A DNA stretch of 64,000 bases from CALUOB01 sp944322305. GTDB lineage: Bacteria > Actinomycetota > Coriobacteriia > Coriobacteriales > Coriobacteriaceae. The stretch spans positions 186,001 through 250,000 of the forward strand of contig OZ007031.1 in assembly GCA_963931605.1 (NCBI GenBank). The letters run 5' to 3'. Below are positions 17,699 to 25,077 of this stretch, piece by piece. The notes beneath the pieces are model-generated. The model saw only the letters and a program-made list of their open reading frames with translations, searched no databases and was not told the DNA's origin. How positions within the stretch are numbered: the stretch's first letter is position 1; each line of letters opens with the position of its first letter. The translations under genes were made by a program, and so were the position numbers.

Positions 17699-19135
17699 AT
17701 GAACGAGAAGAACGGAACGGTTTCCCCCGAGCGCAAGGACGCGGCGGCGGGGCTTGCGCAGGTGGGGCGCACGCAGATCAGGGCGCAGCGCAAGGTTGGC
17801 GACGGACCCTTGGACTCAGTGGCGCTGGAAGGGGAGTACGCGGCGTGCGCTGCCGAGCTCGGCGGCGACTTGGCTGGCCGCGAGCGCGCGCAAGCTTATC
17901 TGGCGGGCACGCGCTCGCTCTACCACGGCGCGCCCATGCCGTGGGCGTACGTCCCCAAGATCTTCTCGCCCGCGGACGCGGCGCATCTGGCGTGGGCGGC
18001 CGAGACCATGGGCGCCATCATGGACAAGCTCACGCGCCGCTACCTCGAGGACTCTGAGCTGCGGGCTCGCTTCGGCTTCACGCCCGAGGTCGAGGCCGCC
18101 ACGCTCGTTCCGCTGCCCTACGAGCAGCAGATCCCCATCGCGCGCGTGGACATCTTCCTTGACGAGCAGACGGGCGCCTTCAAGTTCTGCGAGCTCAACA
18201 CCGACGGCTCGGCCGGCATGCTCAACACCGTGGAGACCACGCGCGCCTGCGCGCTCACTGAGGCGGGTAAGCGCTTCGCCGCGGCGCACAAGGTAGCGGT
18301 CTTCGACGTGCTGGGTGCGTGCGCCGACGCGCTCATGGCGTGCTACCGCCAGGTGCCCGGCGCGTTGGAGAACCCCCGCATCGCCGTGGTCGACTATGGC
18401 GAGAGCATCTCGGCCGAGGAGATCGCCGAGTTCATCGAGCTCTTTGCCGCGCGGGGTATCTCCCTGCGCTTCACCGACATCCGCGACCTTGCCTATGAGG
18501 ACGGGCGCCTCAGCGACAGCCAGGGTCCCATCGATGGCGTGTGGCGCCGCGTGGTGATAAGCGAGCTGTTGGAGAAGCCCTGCCCGGGGGCCGAGGCGTT
18601 CATGCGGGCGGCGCGCGAGGGGCGCGTGCCCATCGTGGGCGGCTTCCGCACCTGGCCTGTGGCCACCAAGACGGTGTTCGCGGTGCTGCACGACCCGGTC
18701 GCCGCGACCTTCCTCACCCCCGAGGAGATCGCCTTCGTGAAGGAGCACGTCCCGGCTACCTACGTGCTGAACGAGCAGAGCGACCTTGCGCCTTTCGCGC
18801 GCAAGGATGCCTGGATCGCCAAGCCGCGCGACGGCTACAACTCGGTGGGCGTCGTGGCGGGCTCTGACTGCACGCCCGCGGAGTGGCACTCCGCGCTCGA
18901 GGAGATCCGCGCCACGGGCGGCGTGGTGCAGGAGTACGTGCGGCCGTATGCCACGCCCAACCTCCCTGGTGACCCGGCGAGCGGCGAGACGTCCTGCGCG
19001 CCGTACATGAACATGGAGGGGCTCTACCTGTTCAACGGGCGCTTCGCCGGGGTGTTCACGCGCTGCGGGCGCTACGCCACCATCGGCGAGCACACCGGGC
19101 GGCTCATGATGTCCTGCCTCGTGACTGAGGACTAG
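17699..19135 (+). CDS. ATP-grasp protein (glutathionylspermidine-synthase-like)
   Basis: A 478-residue soluble protein. The region ARVDIFLDEQTGAFKFCELNTDGSAG (about residues 147-172) resembles the nucleotide/metal-binding strands of circularly permuted ATP-grasp ligases, including the E-x-N acid-amide pair. Later, WIAKPRDGYNSVGV (near 375) and VVQEYVRPY (near 413) supply the Lys and acidic residues of the ATP-grasp lid and active site. Such enzymes join an amine to a carboxylate with ATP; the substrates cannot be told. The ATG at 17699 follows GAGAGGA, and a TATAAC lies at 17648-17653. The prepilin-peptidase-like gene starts 3 bp after the stop, so the two are co-transcribed. The family assignment is by motif only. 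Confidence 0.6.
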   Translation: MNEKNGTVSPERKDAAAGLAQVGRTQIRAQRKVGDGPLDSVALEGEYAACAAELGGDLAGRERAQAYLAGTRSLYHGAPMPWAYVPKIFSPADAAHLAWAAETMGAIMDKLTRRYLEDSELRARFGFTPEVEAATLVPLPYEQQIPIARVDIFLDEQTGAFKFCELNTDGSAGMLNTVETTRACALTEAGKRFAAAHKVAVFDVLGACADALMACYRQVPGALENPRIAVVDYGESISAEEIAEFIELFAARGISLRFTDIRDLAYEDGRLSDSQGPIDGVWRRVVISELLEKPCPGAEAFMRAAREGRVPIVGGFRTWPVATKTVFAVLHDPVAATFLTPEEIAFVKEHVPATYVLNEQSDLAPFARKDAWIAKPRDGYNSVGVVAGSDCTPAEWHSALEEIRATGGVVQEYVRPYATPNLPGDPASGETSCAPYMNMEGLYLFNGRFAGVFTRCGRYATIGEHTGRLMMSCLVTED

Positions 19136-19138
19136 CCT

Positions 19139-19606
19139 GTGGCCGCCGCGGTGACGCTCGCGCTGTTCTGGGGGCTCATGGCGTCGGCGTGCGTGTTCGA
19201 CCTGCGCGAGCGCATCCTGCCCAACGGCCTGGCGCTGGCGCTTGCCGTCTGCGGTCTTGCGTTGGCGCTTGCGCCCCCGGCGGCGCGGGGTGCCGACGCG
19301 GCGGCGCTCGCGCACCATCTGTGCGTGCGCGCGGGGTGGGCCCTTGCGTTCTCGGGGGTGCTTCTCGGCTCGGAGCTCGTCTTCAAGCGCGTAACGGGCG
19401 CGTCGGGCTTGGGGATGGGCGACGTCAAGTTCGCCTTCGGGGCTACGGCCGCCTACCCGCTGGCGCTGCCGGCGGCGTTTTGCGCAGGGCTGCTTGCGCT
19501 TGCCGCCTGCGGTCTGGCGCTCAAGCGTCGCGCCCTGCCCTGCATTCCGTTTGTTGCGGCCGCCCTGCTTGCGGGGCAGGTGGGGCAGGCGCTTTTTGCC
19601 TTTTGA
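19139..19606 (+). CDS. A24-family prepilin peptidase-like protein
   Basis: A 155-residue membrane protein with about five helices. It has the two aspartates of type IV prepilin peptidases in their usual settings: FDLRERILPN (Asp near 21) and the GxGD motif GMGDVKFAFG (Asp near 96). The N-terminal methylase domain of the bifunctional PilD enzymes is absent, as in CpaA/TadV forms. These enzymes cut the signal of prepilins or pseudopilins in the membrane. No pilin, secretion ATPase or platform protein is in the window, so its substrates lie elsewhere. It starts with GTG 3 bp after the ATP-grasp gene. In mycobacteria a similar orphan peptidase lies among the aro genes. Confidence 0.75.
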   Translation: MAAAVTLALFWGLMASACVFDLRERILPNGLALALAVCGLALALAPPAARGADAAALAHHLCVRAGWALAFSGVLLGSELVFKRVTGASGLGMGDVKFAFGATAAYPLALPAAFCAGLLALAACGLALKRRALPCIPFVAAALLAGQVGQALFAF

Positions 19607-19655
19607 GCTATGGTGGGCCGCGTTTTTGGACAGCGCAAGGCTGGTGCCCGGCGGG

Positions 19656-19661
19656 TATACT
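19656..19661 (+). promoter_or_regulatory. -10 element of dgt
   Basis: TATACT lies 37 bp before the dgt ATG. TTGGAC at 19626-19631 is too far (24 bp) to be a normal -35. Confidence 0.4.
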
Positions 19662-19697
19662 GGGCGAAAGCCGTCTCCTGCCTGGTGAGGAGCTAAC

Positions 19698-20900
19698 ATG
19701 ATCGACTTGCCTTCCGACCTTTCGCCCGAGCTTGCCACTCGCATGGAGCGTGACCGTGCGGCCGGCTGGCGCAGCCCCTACCGCTGCCCGGACGAGGCCA
19801 GCGTGCGGCGCGAGCAGCGCCTGCAGGATGCGCCGAGCGTGTGGCGTCCAGCCTTCGTGCGCGACATCGAGAAGATCATCCACACGCCCGCCTACAGCCG
19901 CATGAGCGGCAAGACCCAGGTGTTCTCCTTCCGCAGCAACGACGACCTCTCGCGCCGCGGTTTGCACGTGCAGCTGGTTGCCCGCGTGGCGCGCGACATC
20001 GGCTATGCGCTCGGGCTCAACACCGACCTCATCGAGGCCATCGCGCTCGGCCACGACCTGGGCCACACGCCCTTCGGGCACGCTGGCGAGCGCTGCCTGC
20101 ACGCCGTGTACCACGAGCGCTGCGGTCGGCACTTCCATCACAACGTGCACTCGGTGCGCGTGCTCGAGCAGCTCTCGGGCCGCAACATGAGCCTGCAGGT
20201 GCTCGACGGGGCACTCTGCCATAACGGCGAGTACGAGCAGCGCGTCTTCGAACTCTCCGACCTGGCAGGCTTCGACGAGTTCGACCGGGTGGTCGAGAGC
20301 TGCTACACGCGCGGCGGCGCGGCCATAGGCCACCTGCGGCCGATGACGCTCGAGGGCTGCGTGGTGCGCATCGCCGACATCATCGCCTACGTGGGGCGCG
20401 ACCGCCAGGACGCCATCGAGGCCGGCTTGGTTGACGGCACAGAGTTCGCCGATGGCCTTGGCGGCGGCTACAACGCCTGGATCCTCTCGCGCGCCTCGGT
20501 GGACATCGTGGAGCACAGCTACGGCAGGCCGCGCATCGAGCTTTCCGAGGAGCTCTTCTCTGAGCTGGCCCGCGCCAAGCGTGAGAACTACGAGAAGATC
20601 TACCGCGCGCCCGCGGTGGAGGGGGAGTGCGCGCAAGCCATCGAGCCGGCGTTTCGCCTCATGTACGAGCGGCTGCTTGACGATCTCGAGCAGGGGCGCG
20701 AGGAGAGCTACATCTTCCGCCACCACATCGCGCGCGTGGAGCGGGCGCTTTCCTTCTACGGCAAGCGCTACGACTGGCAACGCGACCTCGACCAAACGGT
20801 GGTGGACTACATCGCCAGTATGACCGACGGCTACTTCATGGAGCTCGCCGAGAAGCTCTTCCCCAGCCTTACGTTCCCGCGGCGGACCTACATCCGTTAG
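19698..20900 (+). CDS. dgt: dGTP triphosphohydrolase-like HD protein
   Basis: A 400-residue HD-domain enzyme of the class 2 dGTPase-like family. The metal site is visible as His in RRGLHVQLVARVAR, HD at residues 119-120 in HDLGHTPFGHAGE, and a later conserved Asp in VVRIADIIAYVGRD. It removes triphosphate from deoxynucleotides such as dGTP and so shapes the dNTP pool. The length fits the short bacterial form (E. coli Dgt is 505). It starts at ATG 19698 after GAGGAG. It is apparently monocistronic. Confidence 0.88.
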   Translation: MIDLPSDLSPELATRMERDRAAGWRSPYRCPDEASVRREQRLQDAPSVWRPAFVRDIEKIIHTPAYSRMSGKTQVFSFRSNDDLSRRGLHVQLVARVARDIGYALGLNTDLIEAIALGHDLGHTPFGHAGERCLHAVYHERCGRHFHHNVHSVRVLEQLSGRNMSLQVLDGALCHNGEYEQRVFELSDLAGFDEFDRVVESCYTRGGAAIGHLRPMTLEGCVVRIADIIAYVGRDRQDAIEAGLVDGTEFADGLGGGYNAWILSRASVDIVEHSYGRPRIELSEELFSELARAKRENYEKIYRAPAVEGECAQAIEPAFRLMYERLLDDLEQGREESYIFRHHIARVERALSFYGKRYDWQRDLDQTVVDYIASMTDGYFMELAEKLFPSLTFPRRTYIR

Positions 20901-21026
20901 GTGGCGACGGCGCGCGGCTTCGCAGAGGTTTCAAGCAAAGTGGTATAGAACAAGCGGGAAAAGAGCCTTGACTGGGGGGAGACTTTACTATCGTTCTATG
21001 CGAGAACCATTATGGGAAGGACTCGC

Positions 21027-21359
21027 ATGTCCCTTCGGATGTTGTTACGAGCTGAGACCTGGGCAAAGAACGTTGACGAGGGCGTGAGGTCGCATGCTGC
21101 TGCGGCGACATGCTTCCTTGCGGCGCTTGTCACGCTGATGGCCGCGGCGTGCTTGGTTCTTTTGCCCGAACAGGTTCCTGCGCAGTTCGGTGGCCATACC
21201 GCCAGATACCTTTCAGAGGAAGGGGTAGCCCTGCTGCTTGCCCTCCTCGGATATGGCGGCACGTTCTGTTTCAGCAAGAAGCCCCGCCTGTCTTATGCGC
21301 TGTTTGCCTTGATGCCCGTTGTGGTTGGCCTGCTCGTCGCGGTCTTCTGCGTCTTCTGA
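21027..21359 (+). CDS. Small membrane protein, DUF1648-like
   Basis: A 110-residue protein with three predicted membrane helices (about 22-45, 64-82 and 88-110). The segment between the first two, LLPEQVPAQFGGHTARYLS, resembles the 'LP-xxVPxHF-xxG-xxY-S' pattern of DUF1648, found in SdpI-like and other small membrane proteins. I chose ATG 21027 because GGAAGG sits 6 bp before it; ATG 21012 in the same frame lacks a ribosome site. A TTGACT at 20968-20973 might be a -35, but no -10 at proper spacing is clear. Function unknown; no sdp genes are nearby. Confidence 0.6.
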   Translation: MSLRMLLRAETWAKNVDEGVRSHAAAATCFLAALVTLMAAACLVLLPEQVPAQFGGHTARYLSEEGVALLLALLGYGGTFCFSKKPRLSYALFALMPVVVGLLVAVFCVF

Positions 21360-21418
21360 GGCTCCCCTGCGCGTAGGCGCAGCTTCGCGGGCGTTGCCTG
21401 GTAGAGCCCAACCGCTTG

Positions 21419-21427
21419 TGGTATGCT
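21419..21427 (+). promoter_or_regulatory. Extended -10 promoter of rarA
   Basis: TGGTATGCT fits TGnTAnnnT and lies 43 bp before the rarA ATG. Confidence 0.5.
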
Positions 21428-21470
21428 GGATCACGCACACATGTTCGTATTGTCAGGGCGAAGGGCTACC

Positions 21471-22985
21471 ATGGACGGCGACACGCTTTTCTCTGCCATC
21501 GAGACCAAGAAAACACACGCCAACGCGCCGCTCGCGGTGCGTATGCGGCCCGACTCGCTTGACGACTACGTGGGACAGGTCAAGGCGGTGGGGCCGGGGT
21601 CGTGGCTGCGGCGCGCCATCGACCACGACGCGCTTTCCAGCGTGATCCTCTACGGGCCCGCCGGGACGGGAAAGACCACGCTCGCGCACATCATCGCCGC
21701 GCACACGCGCAGCGAATTCGTGGAGGTCTCGGCCGTCACCGGCACGGTGAAAGACCTGCGCCGCGAGATCGAGGCCGCCCGCCACCGCCTGCTCACCTTC
21801 GACCGCCGCACCATCCTGTTCATCGACGAGATCCACCGCTTCAGCCGCTCGCAGCAAGACGCGCTGCTCCACGCGGTGGAGGACCGCACGGTGGTGCTTA
21901 TCGGCGCCACAACCGAGAATCCGTACTTCGAGGTCAACTCGGCGCTGCTCTCGCGCTCGCGCGTGGTGGAGCTCGGACACCTCACGGACGCCGACGTGGC
22001 GCAGCTCATCTACCGCGCGCTGGAGGCGCCGCAGGGGTTGGCGGGCCGCTTCTGGGCGGGCGAGGCGGCGGTGCGCTCCATCTGCCTGCTCGCCGCTGGT
22101 GACGCCCGCGCCGCCCTCACCACCCTCGAGCTCGCAAGCCAGATGGCCGAGGACAAGCCGCCCGCGCCGGTGGAAGCGCCTGCGCCGGAAAAGGGAGAGG
22201 GCGCCGCAGACCTGCCGGCAGGGGAGGACGCGCCGGAGGGCGCCGCTCCCGAGATGGGCGCGCGGCAGGCTCCCGCCTCTGACGCTGTGCCGCAGGCGGC
22301 GGCCTCGCCGTACGCGCCCGCGCACGTTCCGGTGGGCGAGAGGCGCATCTCCATCGAACCCGAGGACGTTGAGGCGGCCAACCCCCGCGCCGGGCTTTCG
22401 TACGACAAGCACGGCGACATGCACTACGACGTGATCTCCGCCTTCATCAAGTCCATGCGCGGATCGGATCCGGACGCGGCGGTGTACTGGCTCGCCCGCA
22501 TGATCGACGCCGGGGAGGACCCCAAGTTCATCGCGCGCCGCATCATGATCGCCGCCTCGGAGGACATCGGCAACGCCGACCCGCAGGCGCTTCTGGTGGC
22601 GGAAGCCGCGTTCAAGGCCGCCGAGGTCATCGGCTACCCGGAGTGTCGCATCAACCTGGCGCAGGCGGCCATCTACAACGCGCTCGCACCTAAGTCAAAC
22701 GCCGCCGAGGCCTCCATCGACGCCGCCCTGGCAGACGTGCGCACCGGCGGTCAGCGCGAGGTGCCGAGCTACCTGCGCGACCGCCATCGCCCCGGCTCCG
22801 AGGAGTACGGAACCTACAAGTACCCGCACGACTACCCGGCCGGCTGGGTGGACCAGCGCTACCTGCCTGAGGGGCTGGAGCGCGGCGCCTTCTGGAAGCC
22901 GAGCGGCCGCGGCTGGGAGCAGTTCCGCTACGAGCAGAGCTACCGCGACCGCACGGGGCGCGGCCCCGAGGTTGCCGAAGCGTAG
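21471..22985 (+). CDS. rarA: Replication-associated recombination protein A (RarA/MgsA)
   Basis: A 504-residue AAA+ ATPase acting at stalled replication forks. Walker A is GPAGTGKTT near residue 63, Walker B is LFIDEIHRF near 116, sensor 1 is IGATTENP near 144, and the C-terminal tetramerisation domain begins at GDMHYDVISAFIKSMRGSDPD. Between the AAA+ lid and that domain is an insertion of about 65 residues (226-290) rich in Ala, Pro, Glu and Gly, which most family members lack. ATG 21471 is chosen because GAAGGG precedes it and the upstream in-frame codons overlap the promoter. The order rarA-DUF948-alaS is typical of Actinobacteria. Confidence 0.93.
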   Translation: MDGDTLFSAIETKKTHANAPLAVRMRPDSLDDYVGQVKAVGPGSWLRRAIDHDALSSVILYGPAGTGKTTLAHIIAAHTRSEFVEVSAVTGTVKDLRREIEAARHRLLTFDRRTILFIDEIHRFSRSQQDALLHAVEDRTVVLIGATTENPYFEVNSALLSRSRVVELGHLTDADVAQLIYRALEAPQGLAGRFWAGEAAVRSICLLAAGDARAALTTLELASQMAEDKPPAPVEAPAPEKGEGAADLPAGEDAPEGAAPEMGARQAPASDAVPQAAASPYAPAHVPVGERRISIEPEDVEAANPRAGLSYDKHGDMHYDVISAFIKSMRGSDPDAAVYWLARMIDAGEDPKFIARRIMIAASEDIGNADPQALLVAEAAFKAAEVIGYPECRINLAQAAIYNALAPKSNAAEASIDAALADVRTGGQREVPSYLRDRHRPGSEEYGTYKYPHDYPAGWVDQRYLPEGLERGAFWKPSGRGWEQFRYEQSYRDRTGRGPEVAEA

Positions 22986-23204
22986 GACCTGCTTGCGACG
23001 AGTGCCGGCGTGCCGCCGCCGCGGTTCCGCAGAAGGCTTCCGCCCAGCGTTTTGAACCGGGCGCGCGGTAGCTCCGCGGCGCGGTTGTCGCCTGAGCCGC
23101 CCCCTGTGTTCTTGGAGCTTGTGAGAAAGGTTGCGCGTTCGCTCATCCACAGTGCCCGCGGCGGGCGAGGAGGGTATAAGGGGTATCATGTGATCAACCC
23201 TGCC

Positions 23205-23253
23205 GCGTACGCGCGGCGCGTTGCCAACAAGGGCGCCGCCAAGGCGCCGCGTA
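23205..23253 (+). promoter_or_regulatory. Leader hairpin before the DUF948 gene
   Basis: GTACGCGCGGCGC near 23205-23218 can pair with GCGCCGCGTAC near 23243-23254, with a 2-nt bulge. Possible -10 elements TATAAG (23175-23180) or TATCAT (23184-23189) lie just upstream. The rest of the 22986-23204 gap shows no gene. Confidence 0.35.
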
Positions 23254-23269
23254 CGTGCTGGAGGGCACT

Positions 23270-23869
23270 ATGGATATTCTGACGATTGTGCTCGTGGTTC
23301 TCGTAATCGCCGGTGTGTGGGCCGTGGTCGAGCTGGCGCTTACCCTGCGCCGCGCCCGCGCCTCTGCCGCCGCGCTCGACAAGACCGTGGCCGAGCTCAA
23401 CAACACGGTGGCCGAGGCCCGCCCCGCCATCGCCAAGCTCGACGGCATGATGGACGACATCGCGCCCACGGTGAAGAAGCTCGACCCGCTCGTCGACCAG
23501 GCGAGCGTTGCCGTGGAGGCGCTCACCAACGACCTTATCGAGATCAACGGCACGCTGCGCAGCGTCTCCGACGTCACGGGCGCGGCGGCCGGCACCGTAA
23601 CCGCCATCTCGGACGTGGCTGAGTCCGCCTCGGGCGCGGTCACGCGTTTCTTCAACCGCCGCCAGGGCGGCGAGGCCAAGGCTATCGCTAACGCTGCGGC
23701 GCCCCAGGCGCTCGCAGAGCCCGAGGCGCACGCTGACGATGCGGCCGCCGCTGAGGCAGAGCCCGGCGCCGAGCCTGCGCGCCGCTATTTCACCTACGAT
23801 GACGCGCCCGCACCCGCTCCGGCCCCCGAGGCCGATGCCGAGGCGCCCGCCGACCAGCCTGAAGCGTAA
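23270..23869 (+). CDS. DUF948 family membrane-anchored protein
   Basis: A 199-residue protein with one N-terminal membrane helix (MDILTIVLVVLVIAGVWAVVELAL), then a long helical region (about 28-125) with regularly spaced hydrophobic residues, fitting DUF948 (YtxG-like) proteins. The C-terminal 75 residues are Ala/Glu/Pro-rich and disordered. DUF948 proteins in Firmicutes lie beside general stress genes, and in Actinobacteria between rarA and alaS; their role is unknown. The ATG at 23270 follows GGAGGG. The next gene starts 13 bp after the stop, so this is the first gene of a stress-type operon. Confidence 0.75.
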   Translation: MDILTIVLVVLVIAGVWAVVELALTLRRARASAAALDKTVAELNNTVAEARPAIAKLDGMMDDIAPTVKKLDPLVDQASVAVEALTNDLIEINGTLRSVSDVTGAAAGTVTAISDVAESASGAVTRFFNRRQGGEAKAIANAAAPQALAEPEAHADDAAAAEAEPGAEPARRYFTYDDAPAPAPAPEADAEAPADQPEA

Positions 23870-23882
23870 AGGAGAGCCGATC

Positions 23883-24260
23883 ATGGCAGACACCCATCCC
23901 GTTACCCTCTCAGTGCCGGCGCGCCCGGTGTACGCGCGCCTCGTGCGCATGACGGCGGCCAACGTCGCCACCCTCGCCGACATGTCGGTCGACAAGGTGG
24001 AGGACGTGCGCATGGCAGCCGAGGAGGCCTTTATCTACGCGTGCGCCACCGAGCCCGGCGAGCTTCTCGACATCGTGTTCACCGTGTCGCCGGGGATCCT
24101 CGCCATGAGCTTCGAGCTCGGCGACGTCTCCTTCGAAACGGCCGCCGACGCCGACCCCACGGCCGTCTACACCGATCTCATCTTGGCCAGCGTGTGCGAC
24201 ACCTATGAAAAGCGCGAGCACCCCCAGAGCCTGTACCTCGAACTACGAGCGGACGTGTAG
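23883..24260 (+). CDS. RsbW-like anti-sigma protein with degenerate ATP site
   Basis: A 125-residue protein directly before a SigB/F-type sigma factor (3-bp gap), the position of RsbW/SpoIIAB. The fold pattern fits: DKVEDVRMAAEEAFIYACATE corresponds to the N-box helix (RsbW: DMKIAVSEACTNAV). The Asn that holds Mg-ATP is Tyr here, and the G1 box (D-G-G) reads FELGDVSF. No G2 motif is visible, and the protein is shorter than the usual 140-160. It may therefore bind the sigma factor without ATP or kinase activity. The ATG at 23883 has AAAGGAGAG upstream. No RsbV-like antagonist gene is in the window. The family link is inferred from position and pattern. Confidence 0.6.
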   Translation: MADTHPVTLSVPARPVYARLVRMTAANVATLADMSVDKVEDVRMAAEEAFIYACATEPGELLDIVFTVSPGILAMSFELGDVSFETAADADPTAVYTDLILASVCDTYEKREHPQSLYLELRADV

Positions 24261-24263
24261 CCC

Positions 24264-25052
24264 ATGGCAGAACCTTCCAACGGCAAGACGGCGTGGGACA
24301 AGGAACGCACGCACGAGCTGTTCCGCCGCTACAAGGAGAACGGCGACATGGACGCGCGCGAGAAGCTCGTCATGTCGCACATGAACCTGGTGCGGTTCCT
24401 CGCCAACAAGTTCAAAAACCGCGGCGAGCCCTTGGACGACCTCGTCCAGGTGGGCTACCTTGGCCTGCTCAAGGCTATCGACCGCTTCGACCCGAGCCGT
24501 GGCCTTGAGTTCACCACCTACGCCACGCCCACCATCTTGGGCGAGATCAAGCGCCACTTCCGCGACAAGGGCTGGAGCGTGCGCGTGCCCCGGCGCCTGC
24601 AGGAGCTTTCGGCCAAGGTGAACCAGGCCACCGACAAGCTCACCACTGAGCTGCAGCGCTCGCCCAAGATCGAGGAGATCGCCGACTACCTGGGCGCGAG
24701 CGTGGACGAGGTGCTCGAGGCGATGGAGTCCTCCAGCGCCTACAGCTCTGTGCCGCTCGAGGGCTCCTCAAACCCCGAGGCCGACGACGCCCCCTCGGTG
24801 ATCGACCGCTACGCCACCGAGGACAGCGCGCTCACCTTCACCGACGACCGCCTGGTGATCGAAGAGGCGCTCAAGAGCTTCTCCCCCCGCGAGCGCGAGG
24901 TCATCGAGCTGCGCTTCCTGCAGGGGATGACGCAGATCGAGATCGCCGAGCGCCTGGGCATCTCCCAGGTGCAGGTGTCGCGTCTGCTGCGCCGCACGCT
25001 CAAGAAGATCCAGGACAAAATCGACCCTGACGGCGTGATGAGCCGCTCGTAG
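24264..25052 (+). CDS. SigB/SigF/SigG-type RNA polymerase sigma factor
   Basis: A 262-residue group 3 sigma factor. Region 2 is LVRFLANKFKNRGEPLDDLVQVGYLGLLKAIDRFDPSRG... (about residues 42-85, with EFTTYATPTILGEIKRHFRD as region 2.3-2.4), region 3 lies around 115-150 and region 4 ends with the HTH MTQIEIAERLGISQVQVSRLLRR. The family controls general stress or sporulation-like regulons in Gram-positive bacteria. It is co-transcribed with the upstream RsbW-like gene (3-bp gap), which is probably its regulator. The linker between regions 3 and 4 (about 165-190) is acidic. It could not be assigned to a specific regulon from this window. Confidence 0.92.
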   Translation: MAEPSNGKTAWDKERTHELFRRYKENGDMDAREKLVMSHMNLVRFLANKFKNRGEPLDDLVQVGYLGLLKAIDRFDPSRGLEFTTYATPTILGEIKRHFRDKGWSVRVPRRLQELSAKVNQATDKLTTELQRSPKIEEIADYLGASVDEVLEAMESSSAYSSVPLEGSSNPEADDAPSVIDRYATEDSALTFTDDRLVIEEALKSFSPREREVIELRFLQGMTQIEIAERLGISQVQVSRLLRRTLKKIQDKIDPDGVMSRS

Positions 25053-25077
25053 GCGCAGCGCCCTGATGAGGAGCCCC

